Source of the DNA: Ciona savignyi
Lineage: Eukaryota > Chordata > Ascidiacea > Phlebobranchia > Cionidae
Reading direction: 5' to 3'
Assembly (NCBI GenBank): GCA_000149265.1
Contig: CH003046.1
Span: 533,950-597,949, forward strand
DNA: 64,000 nt
A model generated the notes under the pieces. The model was not told where the DNA came from, did no database searches, and saw nothing but the letters and a program-made list of their open reading frames with translations. The position numbers and the translations under genes were made by a program. Positions 39,501 to 49,378 of the stretch are shown here, one piece after another. Within the stretch, counting starts at the first letter, position 1; every line of letters starts with the position of its first letter.

Positions 39501-42500
39501 ACTACCAGCACACCTGTGAAGGGCTCGAGCATGATGATATGCGTAACTTGAAAATGACGATCATAATGGTCGTGTTGCCGAAATAGTTAACACGACCGAT
39601 TCATATACAGCACGACCTTTAAATTGAAACTAGTAATGGGCCTATCACTGGTTCGAAACTTAGCTCGGTTAAAATAAAAATAATTACCACGATGAGCCAA
39701 TAATTAAAGGATACTTTCTACACCAGTGTTTCCATTCCTAAACGCCCCCATTTTCCACAGTAAACGTGTTGAAATCGGCGCCAACTGGAAGCACTGTTAG
39801 CAGAAGCAACAAAATGATATACGGTGGTCACCTCACAGCTCCACCCACATCCAACCAACAACCACAGCCCCCACTACAAGTCGCAGGTTCGTTTAACTCG
39901 ATATTGATATGTGGTCAAATGCTTTAAGTGTCGATTCGTATACCAGTTTAAACGTAAAAAAAAAATTATTTTGGGTTTAAAATTTGACCCGATTAAAATA
40001 AGAATAAAAAACAAACAATTAGATATACATTGGCCAGTAAAAAACAGCAACAAAACACAATATATTCCTTAAGCTTTAGGCCACCGTATTTATTGCATTA
40101 GAATACCAGAAGAAAGTGGCTTAAAAAACAATTTATTGTTACTGAACAGAAAATAACCACAGATTGTTATTTGTTTTTTTTACACCTCTAATCAACAGGT
40201 GTGCCGAAGCAAGACGCCACCCGACTATGGTATTCCGACGCTTCGATACCCAAACACCCCAGTCCTTCCAGACTTATCACACGAGACGATAAAGGGTAAG
40301 AACTTGGTAACTTGATAAACAAGGATAGAATATTCATGTTTATCCATGTGGATGGAAATCGTCAAATTGCCCATGGCCGCCAAGTGCTTCGAAACTGGTC
40401 ACTGGTTAGTTGGTTGCAACATTTGACAAAGCAGTTCGCGAACCCAGTGGATTGAATGGTTTTACTAAATCTAAACTTTTTACCATGTACAGATTGCCGC
40501 TGTTTTAATTCAACACATTGATCCACTAAGACCTCCGCCAGGAACATTGTCCAAGAACTTAACTGAGTAACTAGCGCTATATTCGATTCTAAAACCTTTG
40601 GACTAAAATATGACGCACTGTCCCACGATAGGATAGGATATTCATGTGTATCCCCGTTAATGGGAAAACCAATGGGGGTTAACGCACGGGCAATCGCGAC
40701 GAACTAAACCGCCATACTAACCGGCCGTACGATACCAACCATTTGCCTCGCAAAGTTGTTTATTATCTTCCCCGCATTTCAGACCGTCGCCCGCCGCCTT
40801 CAACATCCACCCACTCCCCGATATGCCTCGTATCGTGGAAATGGACGTCACGAGATACCAGTTCGATATCAACAATATCCACGCATACATACCGCCTTGT
40901 GACGTAGACAAACGAGAGAACGACCGCCTACAGAACATGGAAGTGCTCAACCTACGAACATACACAAGTATATTGTAGCTCTTTATGTATTTATACCAAT
41001 TAAATTATATATTTATAATTTATTCAAAGGGTCTTAGTGTTTATCCCCGTAAATGGGAATACAAAAGGGACGTTATCACACGGGCAATCGTCAGATTACC
41101 CCGCGCCCTTCGTCTGGAAGATACCCAAGGACACATCTATGCAACGGTTGGTTTCGTTTCGACAACCTTTTGGCTAATGGCAGACGCTATAACAGCTAAA
41201 CAACCCGAAATATTCAGCATTGCCAAAACAAAACTCTATATTCGAATCAGTTTAATCGTTAACACGGCCGATTTTTATATTAAAGCAGTCTTACAGACAT
41301 TGCTATGGTTCTCAAGTTATCTTAACAGAAACAGTTCGTTGATCTGTATATGTATTTCTCCCAACTGTCACTATCTCAACCTAGTGATTTAATGGGTTGT
41401 GCTAGATCATATACAACACACTGCAATAGCTCTGGCAACTGGACCGTATGCACAAGTTGTCTATTAATAAGAGTCTTTCACACATTCCCTCACGAATCAT
41501 CCGACTTTAACCTCCACATGTGCAGATGTACCACGTGACGGCTCTGATCTGATTAAACCCGAGCAACAGGTGAAGGTCGGAAGCTCACCAGACTTCAAGT
41601 CGAGCGCCCCACCCACAACACCTGCCTTCTTATCGAGCGTGAGTGTATGGTTAACGCGACCGATGCACATAGCTACTCTTATACACAATCGGTCCGAGTA
41701 ACGAGCCCACCATGGGTTCGAAACTTGGCTCGGTAAAAACGCGTGAGTGATGAGTTCTACACATATACCACTGAATGCGTAACCGTCAATTTCTTTGGTA
41801 ACTCGACCGTCGCCTGAATGCAGTGGATTAATAGAATAAACTAAAACGGTAAAAAACGTTTTAATCATATACAACACACTGCAATAGTTCCAGTAACCTA
41901 ACTATGGGTGCGAGGTGATCTTACGATTGCCCGTGTGTTAACCCCCTTGGTTTTTCCAATCATGGGTATAAACATGAATATCCTCACACCAGCGTATATG
42001 AATCCATATATTTCGTATCTTACGCACCGAATGTTGTTATTCAGTTGCACGTTGGACCTTGTACTCAATAATCCGCCTCATTGGCGCATCTGCAGGCGGT
42101 CAGTCGAAAGGTTGTTTCCAAAAGTAACCTTTGATTTAACAACTGCAGATACCAGTTCGTGCTTACGAGTAATCAAAAATACTTACGTGCACACGAGTAA
42201 ATTTTCGTGCGCAAGAGTAAAGTAATCAAAAATTTCCCAGGTCGGAAACGAGAGAAGCGCCTCCGAAATCCGCATCCTCTCTGCAGAAGAAGGCGCTGAA
42301 GAGGAGAGAGAAATGACGTCAAACTCGCCTAAGCAGCCCCTCCCACCGATTCCTATTGGTCGGTCGTCCACCAGGTCCAGTATGACGTCGGTGTCGTCAA
42401 GCAAGGGGTTGCCACCGAGAAGTCACAACCTCATTTCCCCATCCAGGTTTGATTGGTTTTGATTCGGATTGAAACGATTTGCGCGTCCGTATTATTCCAT

Positions 42501-44269
42501 CCCCGTCCGTACCATTCCGGCTGCGTTTGTTTTATTCAAACCCCGATCTGCTTAGACAAAGCTATTTACGGGTATTGCTTCAACCTGGTATTCCAGGACA
42601 TTATGCAGCAGACTGTTACACAAGTGTTTAACCGGAATGTTTCGATCCCATTTTGGGTTGGTCACTGCCAGTTTTTTGTATAGAACTCGGCGTACGTTCC
42701 GCCACACGTTACCGGTGAAAACAGAGTTGACCCGGTCAATATAGATTCTCTCACACGCTGTGGTGCAGTAGGTCGGATCTACACACATCATTACAATCCA
42801 GAAACGCAATTTTATGATAAAAGTTAAATTGGATATATAAAATAAGTCGATGCAATATTCAAGTTGAATACAGGCGGCGTTAGCACACCGGCAATCGTGA
42901 GTTTACTTCACGCTTACCATACTTAAGTTAACGGTGCTATTGCAGTGTGTTGTATATAATTGTAACGTTGCTAATGTGCCCGTGAAGTGGTTTGCCCAAG
43001 GACAGAACCGATGCAACAACCTTGACGCTACGGCGCCCCAACCGACCGAGCTAACCGAACGCATCCATATTGCAATCAAAATCGGTTCTTATACCATTCC
43101 ATATATTAAAAAAACGGACTTTTAACAAAGAACATTGCAATCGAAAAAAATATCCATAAAACGCACTTACCGTGGTCCGTATAGCGTAGCGCACACACGC
43201 TAGTAACTGGCGTATTTCGCAAACCGTACCTGATGAACTTATTGTTTTGCTGTTTCCAGATCGGTTCCGGAAATGAGCGTTTTGATTGAAAGATCGAAAA
43301 GTGAACTTGGTTCCCCACCTTACAGTAAGTAATATTCACAACATCCATCAATACCACATTTATAAGAACATCTATTACCATAATAACTTAATCAACGTTT
43401 ATTGTATAGCGTGATATACGGTGTGCAATATGTGGTATGTTTTATGTGATATTAGGTTTGATATAGTTTGTGGCAAGACAGTTCCGGATAACCCAGTTTA
43501 CCCCCCTCCATAAGCGAGTTAATGCTGCGGCATACATTGGGCGTGCCAGTGTCGCACAGTATTGAAGTGCGTTCATTATTTAGTGCTTTAATTTGAAGAA
43601 CGACTTCTTATACTCGACGTTTTGCGAATAGGCGCAAGTGTGCTAAAACTCTGTACCCACAAGAATTTAACTAAGTCATTTAATGGTTGGTAATATTAAT
43701 ATGGCGGCAATTTTACTTAATACATGTTGTAGGTTGTAGGATCGAAATCAGCCCCTAGCTGGTCGGTTGTATCCTTACATGAGGCACTTTGCGAATGTTG
43801 CCTGATCTCAGTGAATTAATAGGCTTCACCAAGACAGTTGAAATACCTTAGACATATACACAACACGCTGCAATAGCTCCGGTAAGACAATCTGATGATT
43901 GCTCGTACGATAACTTGTGTTTTCCCTTTCACATGGATAATCATCATTGGTACGATAGGATAGGATATTCATGTTTATCCCCGTGAATCGAAAAACCAAG
44001 GGAGTTAACACACGGGCAAACGTCAGATCACCTCGCGCCCATCGTCGGGTTACCGGAGCTATTGCAGTGTGTTGTATATGATAGACACGTTCCTATAATT
44101 TTGTAGAACCCATTAATCCGCTGGGTTCAGGCAATGTCCGTTAAGTGCCTTGCCCAAGGACATTATCATAGTTTTAATATGGATTACCCTTCTCTCAACG
44201 ATGCAACCAACCACAGGTGACCGGAAAGACATCGCCACCTCGCCCGTCTTGCAAATATCAAGCGGATAA
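18510..44269 (+). CDS. Long coiled-coil protein, about 32 exons, family not recognised
   Basis: Proposed exons: 18510-18641, 19148-19222, 19431-19559, 19765-20020, 21756-21841, 22121-22221, 22850-23018, 23732-23798, 25220-about 25286, 25552-25781, 27019-27104, 28179-28266, 28843-28979, 29329-29523, 30670-30748, 31438-31517, 32173-32355, 33206-33277, 33688-33783, 34675-34818, 35413-35532, 36141-36317, 37131-37296, 37954-38124, 38902-39012, 39761-39886, 40199-40295, 40783-40967, 41526-41638, 42241-42446, 43260-43324, 44217-44269 (TAA). Total is about 1350 residues. From exon 12 on, every junction is GT-AG and every phase agrees. The N-terminal half is rich in Glu/Lys/Gln heptad-like stretches (KKKLEKALQNAKDEVMKMKE; EEELETWKEE; EEAMRNLEEF). 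A very acidic patch, DAGDEDFDEDLLNEEFW, is in exon 13. The C-terminal third is Ser/Pro-rich with SIPKHPSPSRL and GLPPRSHNLISPSR. No enzyme motif or membrane segment is seen. A cytoskeletal, centrosomal or ciliary role is conceivable but not shown. Exons 4, 7 and 11 each need a one-base change, and exon 9 to 10 phase is unresolved. Confidence 0.78.
18788..19080 (+). repeat. SINE copy in intron 1
   Basis: Full head, body and TATCC tail. It is orthologous to the copy at 7811-8088. Confidence 0.85.
20550..21591. mobile_element. hAT-type non-autonomous DNA transposon (1042 bp) in intron 4
   Basis: Ends are inverted: CAGGGGTGGGCAACC at the left and GGTTGCCCATGCCTA at the right. Both sides carry the 8-bp duplication ATATAGAA (20542-20549 and 21592-21599). 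Terminal motif and 8-bp duplication are diagnostic of hAT transposition. No transposase ORF is present. An internal piece ending CCCAGTTTGAGAACCGCTG (near 20940-20960) resembles the right end of a different hAT family and may be a nested fragment. Confidence 0.93.
22850..23018 (+). CDS. Coiled-coil gene exon 7 with a one-base frame disturbance
   Basis: The exon reads well in phase 0 from KKSDNTIEDLKQERNFLQVE to about QRSSDP. It then reads well in the next frame (HPASAVGARLQDIREAAV), which alone matches the following exon (MELKRMKVQL). Length is 169 nt, one more than a multiple of three. The run CCCC near 22957 is the likely site: one C fewer restores a continuous frame. It could be a homopolymer sequencing error or a real disabling mutation. 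Confidence 0.7.
23083..23372. mobile_element. hAT-type MITE (290 bp)
   Basis: CAGTGTTTCCCAACC at the left pairs with GGTTGGGAAACGGTG at the right. The 8-bp duplication GGTTAGAT is at 23075-23082 and 23373-23380. No ORF. It lies in intron 7 of the coiled-coil gene. Confidence 0.93.
23799..25219. other. Intron 8; no further gene seen
   Basis: AT-rich intronic sequence with a short GT run near 24248 and decayed repeat pieces near 24050-24170 (CTTGCCC, CAACCTTTCGACTTTAAAGC). Confidence 0.5.
25782..27018. other. Intron 10; no further gene seen
   Basis: AT-rich sequence with many stops in all frames and no recognisable repeat ends. Confidence 0.5.
27815..28130 (+). repeat. SINE copy upstream of exon 12
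   Basis: Head CCGGCCGGTTAGTCTAGCAG, full body, and tail ATCCTATTC. It ends about 45 bp before the acceptor of exon 12, next to a long C/T tract (28126-28176) that serves as polypyrimidine tract. Confidence 0.88.
30085..30380 (+). repeat. SINE copy containing the assembly gap
   Basis: Head at 30088, tail TATCCTATCCTATCC at 30366-30380. The middle is replaced by Ns (30160-30259). The gap is placed where a full-length SINE needs about 90 bases, so its true size is probably close to 100. Confidence 0.88.
30160..30259. other. Assembly gap, 100 Ns
   Basis: Exactly 100 unknown bases inside a SINE. Other copies indicate the missing part is the central body. Confidence 0.99.
30405..30590 (+). repeat. 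5'-truncated SINE
   Basis: Starts in the body at CACCTGAATCCAGTAGATTA, lacks the tRNA-like head, and ends ATCCTATCC. It lies directly after the gap-containing copy. Confidence 0.8.
31113..31386 (+). repeat. SINE copy in intron 15
   Basis: Head GTCCGACAAATTAGTCTGG to tail AAGAATATCCCATCC. It lacks about 20 bp around the ACACACTG motif. Confidence 0.85.
31565..31795 (-). repeat. Decayed SINE, minus orientation
   Basis: CACCCTGCCCACTACCGAAT through ACAACTGACTAGCTAGCGAC. The tail is missing. Confidence 0.75.
31849..32105 (-). repeat. SINE copy, minus orientation
   Basis: Tail AGGATAGAATATTCATGTTT followed by the whole body in reverse. The head is truncated near 32105. Confidence 0.85.
32798..32985 (+). 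mobile_element. MITE-like element, copy 2
   Basis: GGGGAAACTAAAAGGAGGGA at the left and TTCCCCCTTCCCGCTTCCC at the right form rough inverted repeats. The interior GTTAGGGTTAGTTCTGGGG is shared with copies at 7581, 38636 and 44688. It lies in intron 17. Confidence 0.7.
33340..33535 (-). repeat. Decayed SINE, minus orientation
   Basis: CACCCATCGTCGGGTTACCG to ACCTGCAACCTTTCGGTTGA. It lacks the tail; further scraps continue to about 33630. Confidence 0.8.
33665..33677. repeat. Poly-C run before exon 19
   Basis: A run of about 13 C residues ten bases before the acceptor TGCTCAG of exon 19. It can serve as pyrimidine tract and is prone to length errors. Confidence 0.8.
34076..34376 (-). repeat. 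Full-length SINE, minus orientation
   Basis: The most complete minus copy: tail AGGATAGGATAGGATATTCA, body, then head GACCAACCGGGCGGAC. Little divergence from 36793-37085. Confidence 0.92.
36386..36480 (+). repeat. SINE 3' fragment
   Basis: Only the last 95 bp (GGACGCGAGGTGATCTGACG to TATCCTATCC). Confidence 0.85.
36793..37085 (-). repeat. Full-length SINE, minus orientation
   Basis: Tail AAGGATAGGATATTCATG to head CCGCAAGACTAACCGGCCGG. It ends 45 bp before exon 23. Confidence 0.92.
37308..37480. repeat. CA-rich low-complexity tract
   Basis: Irregular repeats of ACACAC with CGTTC and CGCTC interruptions directly after the donor of exon 23. It creates a spurious open frame. Confidence 0.85.
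38185..38475 (+). repeat. Decayed SINE-like element
   Basis: CACCGAATAGCTTAGTGGGT head, CGCCTTTCAGCTGAATGG, then body-like CCTGGGCAAGGCA and GGTGGGCGCGAGA. A diverged copy or subfamily; a relative starts at about 55645. Confidence 0.65.
38636..38825 (+). mobile_element. MITE-like element, copy 3
   Basis: Diverged relative with the interior GGGTTAGTTCTGGGGTTGGG and right end CAGTTGCCCCTCTTCCC. Confidence 0.6.
40626..40731 (-). repeat. Internally deleted SINE, minus orientation
   Basis: Tail AGGATAGGATATTCATGTG joined, after CACGGGCAATCG, straight to the head CTAACCGGCCGT. About 190 bp are missing. Confidence 0.82.
41860..41980 (+). repeat. SINE 3' half
   Basis: ATCATATACAACACACTGCA to AACATGAATATCCTC. 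The 5' half is absent. Confidence 0.8.
43955..44165 (-). repeat. SINE, minus orientation, head truncated
   Basis: Tail ACGATAGGATAGGATATTCA to TGCCTTGCCCAAGGACA. It is about 50 bp upstream of the terminal exon of the coiled-coil gene. Confidence 0.85.
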
Positions 44270-46717
44270 TCCAACTGACAAGTTTGAACTCACCAAATCA
44301 ACTGTGAATTTTAATTTAATTATTCTGGTTTAATCGTGAATCACTTGGTCTAACTTGTCTCTACAGCAACCCTATGCTCCCGTATTGCTGGTCACTTATA
44401 TAGTCAACTGAGTCTTTTTTTACTGATCCAATTTTCGAACCCATAATTGGCTCGTCACGAAGACCATTTATTTTGAAATTCGGTTTATAAATCATTCGCA
44501 CAGCCGTTCCTACGCTCCATAACACAATTGTGTTTGTTCCTACCTATATAGCGCCCGCTTACCTTTATAATGCTGCGATACCACAATACCATTCCGCGCC
44601 TAAAGTTGAATCCACATTTCCCGAATTCAATGCGAGGCAGTGTTAAATTAAGTTTAAGTATTTGATACCTTGTCAGCCAAAACCGGGCAAAACTAAAAGG
44701 AGGGAAAGAGGAAAGAAGGGAAACTGCACACTAAAATTACGGTAACTAATTTAAACCCTCCCCCAAACACTAATCTCAACCCCAGAACTAACCCTAACCC
44801 CATGTTCAAAACTGACCCTAATGTTATAATCTTTATTTTATTGTGCGGTTTCCTTCCCGCTTTCTCCACCAAAAATCTAAAACAATCGGTGGTTTATATC
44901 TTATCTCAGTTAAACAATCCAATTATTATTGACACAGGGCCCAGTTATTTGCTATACTTTGCTTCAAAACCTTAAAATCTCAAACCAACTTCCCTTATCT
45001 TCAAAAAGCTTTTACCTAACAATCCACCTTGTGACGTCACTATATTACCTATTGTTCTAACATCACTGTTATTTTTTACTCATCCTATATTTGTGATATA
45101 TTTGTATTTCAAAATTGCTTTTTTTAAAATAGTGTTTTGCACTAACTTTATTGAACGTAGTACCGTAAAGAAATACAATGTACATAATAATAAATAATTC
45201 CATACAAAATAAAACGATTACCCAACAGCTGAATATTAAAACGCAGCCAAGATTATAAAGTTGATGTCTAAATTGTTAAGAACGGAAAAAGAATACAAAA
45301 ATCAATAGAAAATATAGATTAAGTTCATATGTCGGATAAATAGCTGTATGATTGAATAAATTAAAATCCTGACAAAGTGTCTGAAGATTCGACGGAATTC
45401 CGCCAAACTTAGAAAGCACAATGTATTGAGGGAAAGACAAGTAAAGGTGTTGAAGGGAAACTAGTACTTATTAAGGCATTTTTTTGGAAATCCATTAAAA
45501 CGCCTTACTTTGAGTTATAGGTCTCTAGTTTCGGATCATTGCCTAAAACACGTCGCAATTAAATTAAATTCGTCTTTTAATCCTGTTTTCGTTGTTGGAC
45601 TCCATTCCTGGAAAAGAAACAAAACAATTTATTTGGGGTTTAAGTTAATTCCGATAAACCAACAAAGAAGAAATGCTTTCAATAGAAACCCGATTATTGG
45701 AAATGAAACAATGTAAAACTTGTACCCAAAAACATTCTTTGCGATAGAAACGTTTTCGAGCCAGTAATTGTCTGTCTGAAAATTGCTGTTTAAACATATT
45801 CGCTTAGTTGAATATTTTCGTAAGGTCGCGTAGAGCAATTTTGCCGACTTAGCAATTTATAAGCTCTGGTATGGTACCAATTGATCATACTTGATAAGGA
45901 TGGCAAACGAAGCAATTTTGAGGCATTTTATTAACTAGATGCTCGGGTGATCATCTTTTGTTACGCTAGCTTTAGTCGTTGTTAGCTTACATTTCAAAAT
46001 TAGCTAAATGAGTACGCACAAACAAACTATCATCTTTAAAATCACAACGTTGCAAGACGATACCCGATAATAGCAATATATTCATGCCTCGTGTCAAAAT
46101 ACTTCTTGTGTACTACAAAGATGCAGCCGCTATTTATACAAAGGTGGCTTAATAAATCAGGAAAAAACAAATAAAGCAAACATATAACTTTTCGTACAAC
46201 ACGCTTAAAGGATTTTTAATTAAAAACGGCACAATCCGTTATTTATTACAAGTCACAATATAATGCGTTATATGGGATTAAAGAGTTTTTCCACTTCCTT
46301 ATAATTTCATCAAGTGTAAGTTAACTGCTGATACAGTGAATACCTCGGGCTTAATCACTTTAACCGGTTAGTACACACGTTTGGTGGTTTGAGGAAAAGT
46401 AGCAGGTCGACGAATCTAATTGGTTACACTCAAACACTGGACCTCACACTCTATCTTAATGTAGGCAAGCCATTTAGCGGAACAATATCCATCTACTCCG
46501 GTATATTTAATCAAGTCCTTGATGATTTAAGTAAAAAGTACGGCATCCTAAGTACTAAACGTGGTAGTTGTGATCTAGCCCTGTTATAACAAAAGAAAGA
46601 ATAATAAATTTACCTGGACATTAACGCCAATGTCAACCACAGCGACATCAATAACAACATTGTATTACAAAAAATCCTCTAGTTTTCCTTCTATCCCCAC
46701 TCAGTTTTTCATATATA
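44270..46717. other. Gene-free stretch after the coiled-coil gene
   Basis: Holds a MITE (44688-44875) and otherwise AT-rich sequence. Short open frames near 45510 and 46389 have no protein-like composition. The 3' end of the coiled-coil transcript should lie early in this stretch. Confidence 0.5.
44688..44875 (-). mobile_element. MITE-like element, copy 4 (interior reversed)
   Basis: Left AAAACTAAAAGGAGGGAAAG, interior CCCCAGAACTAACCCTAACC (reverse of the other copies), right GGTTTCCTTCCCGC. Ends are similar in both orientations, as expected for terminal inverted repeats. Confidence 0.7.
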
Positions 46718-47242
46718 CAGTGGAACCCCGCTTGACGACCACCTCGATAACACGACCACCTCACTATCAGGACCACTTTATTGCGGTCCCAAATAATTTA
46801 CTATGGCAATGCATTGCATTCTGTTTCAATAACGCGACCACCCCGGTTTCCAGACCAGGACCGCCATTTTTTGGTCCAAAACTTCAAATTTAACTCCGCT
46901 AAAGCGACCACACATGCTCAATAATGTGCTTTTGTCACCAAAATAATAAGTTTAAATTTCTTTTGTGATCAAAACAATAAGATTACATGAGCGCGTACGC
47001 ACACACAAAGAAAATTGTGGCTAACAGAACTGAAATTTATAAGATAAATTTCAGAACTAACAGTTGTTTAAAATCTTTTTGCAAAAAATAATGGCATTTA
47101 GTTCAAATTTAGTAAAAAGGCAAACGTTTTGACTGCATATGACGACAACTTGCTTTAAAACAAAATTCACTAACTCGACCACCCCGCTAACGCGACCGCT
47201 TGATGACGGTCCCATAGGTGGTCAGGTAAGCGGGGTTCCACT
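46718..47242. mobile_element. Tc1/mariner-pogo-like non-autonomous transposon (525 bp)
   Basis: CAGTGGAACCCCGCTTGACG at the left and AAGCGGGGTTCCACT at the right are inverted repeats, each next to TA. Subterminal direct repeats of CGACCACC type occur inside. TA flanks and CAGTGGAACC ends resemble pogo/Tigger-type elements. No transposase ORF. Confidence 0.85.
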
Positions 47243-47504
47243 TATATATACATATGTATAATGTTACGCAACCATATTCATTATGACGTAACAGGCAGAC
47301 ACAGAAATATAAATTTGACTTAGTTACGATGCATAACAAATTGATATTATGAGAAAGAATATTATTTCACTTTTTATTTTACGTTTCAGTAGTATTTTAA
47401 ACCTCGTAATACAGAAAGACCCCCGCTAGCGCGGGGCCCCTTCAAGGTGCGGGGCCCAATTTGATCTAATCGGTCAAATCGGCCTAAAACCGGTCCTGCT
47501 CAAT

Positions 47505-47816
47505 ATGCACTACGTATGCTCAAGTTGTATCACGTGCTTACCCCATCGACGCCACCCTCTCCTCGTATTCTCTCGTGTCTTTGATTTCCTTCGTTTTCCC
47601 GAAACAAACTTTGTACGCCATATGAAGTATAAACTGTGGATAAAAAACACGTCAGTTGAAAGTTGCTTGGAATGGCTTTATAATTCGAATCAGGAAAGAC
47701 AATTAGACGCGTTGAAGATTTTTTTATCCGAGCCAAGTGTCGAACCTAAAACGTACTCGTCATCAGGACCGGTTTTATATAGAAATCATATAAACGATGG
47801 ATTCCCGGTGTCGTAG
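47505..47816 (+). CDS. Open frame of uncertain status (103 codons)
   Basis: The second half has protein-like composition (SVESCLEWLYNSNQERQLDA) and closes with TAG. No splice context or start context convinces me. It is framed by a short inverted repeat, TAAAACCGGTCCT near 47485 and AGGACCGGTTTTA near 47763, so it may belong to a decayed transposon rather than a gene. No family recognised. Confidence 0.25.
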   Translation: MHYVCSSCITCLPHRRHPLLVFSRVFDFLRFPETNFVRHMKYKLWIKNTSVESCLEWLYNSNQERQLDALKIFLSEPSVEPKTYSSSGPVLYRNHINDGFPVS

Positions 47817-47925
47817 ATTAATTGGGAGCTACCCTGTGGCCGAAGCTGTTTTTCAGGATTGCATGTTACACATCTGTATCCCCTATGAATGGGAGATGTA
47901 GAGGGTGTTGTTACTTGTGTGATTA

Positions 47926-48015
47926 TCGGTTGTGTCCTTGGGCAAGGCACTTTACGGACATTGCTTGGTTTTCCCATTGACGGGGATAAAGATGAATATC
48001 CTATATCCTATCAGA
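47926..48015 (+). repeat. Internally deleted SINE
   Basis: CGGTTGTGTCCTTGGGCAAG joined after ACATTGC to TTGGTTTTCCCATT and the tail. The central body is missing. Confidence 0.82.
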
Positions 48016-48229
48016 TGACTTTCACCGTCGGGTCGCCGGGGTAATTGAATTATGTTGTCTATTTTTGAAAACTTTATTCAGTTTTGTAAAACCACTGGGT
48101 TTTGGCAACATGCCCCAAATGCCTTTACCCAGGGACAATAACCACGATTGCTGTATAGGAGCCACCATCGCAGTTATTTCAATTAAATAGACGCAACGCA
48201 GTTAATTGAGGGATATAAAAAAAAAGTTT

Positions 48230-48650
48230 TAAAGTTGGTTATCAGCTTATTACGGGTTCGAAACTCGACTCGGTAAAACAAATAAATCATCAGTTCATCT
48301 TCCTACGTAGAAATACGTGCGACACGCTTGAATAATCGAGTCTGTCGGATACCGGGAATGTGACGTAATGTAACCGCTCAAGCGTGTAATTAGCCATACA
48401 TCATACGTGTTGCATCTACAACTAGGCGGATGAGCGCTTGTGTGAATACGTCGCAGCATTAGCTGGATGGTGAACGGTCGTGTGGATGAATGGTTACCGC
48501 GACCGATTCATATACCAATTCAATATATTAAAAACGGACTGAGTGACGAGACCATCATGGGTTCGAAACTGAGAGCGGTAAAAAATAATTAGCTGAATGG
48601 TCACCTACTTCTATCCGCTTGTGTCCGTTCTAGGTCTATTGACGACCATT
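48230..48650 (+). repeat. Second tRNA-like repeat family, two pieces
   Basis: GGGTTCGAAACT, a B-box-like motif, followed by CTCGGTAAAA recurs at 48256 and 48558. Relatives are near 39580-39690, 41645-41760 and 56580-56690, sometimes preceded by GTTAACGCGACCGAT. The recurring order suggests another short interspersed element, unrelated in body to the main SINE. Confidence 0.5.
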
Positions 48651-48783
48651 ATCCGAACTTAATAAATTGGGGAGTTGAAATAAACTAAAATAGCGTCTAA
48701 ATCATAGACAACACACGGCAATACCGCCGGTGGTGTTCCGGTAGGTCGAGTTAACCAGAAGAACATTCGTTTTTTAACCGTTC

Positions 48784-49095
48784 CATGGGTGCTCATTAAG
48801 TCGATCGCGATCTACCGGTTGATCGCGAAGGTGGTACTGGTCGATCGCGGCGTGACATTAAAAAAATATCATTCTAGCTTCAATGCCGTCACTTGATTGA
48901 TATACAGGGCAGCCATTCAGATGACAACTGAATGTTGCCGTTCGGGTGACCAATCAAATCAAACAACGGCTCGAAGTACAGCAAAACTTGCCGAAAGCGC
49001 CGCTCTTTCGCCTTTGCATTTGTGTAGTGGGTAGATCATTTTGACTCGGTCATTTTAAAAGTAGCTCGCATGCTGAAAAAGTGTGAGCACCCCTG
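48784..49095. mobile_element. hAT-like MITE (about 312 bp)
   Basis: CATGGGTGCTCA at the left and TGAGCACCCCTG at the right are inverted. GTCGATCGCGATCTACCGG is typical of one widespread hAT MITE type. I do not see a clear 8-bp duplication, so the copy is old or its exact ends are off. Confidence 0.75.
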
Positions 49096-49378
49096 TACTA
49101 GACTTTCCAAACCCAAGTGATAAACGCGGAACCCTTGGTTCATTCCTGTTTGTGCAATCAGTATGATTATGACGTTTAAAACAGTTGGAAAACTAAATTA
49201 CGACAGAAAGTAAATAGAGACGAAAATGTGTCGAGTATGCGAGACGCATGAACACAGCACCTCTAGCTTTCTGTTTTAAGTTTTAAGCATCGAACCCAAG
49301 GTGGTAACTACTTGGACATTTTATAAACGATTATAACAGAGCGTTCGACTACATGACTGATCGCCTTAGCACTCTCAC

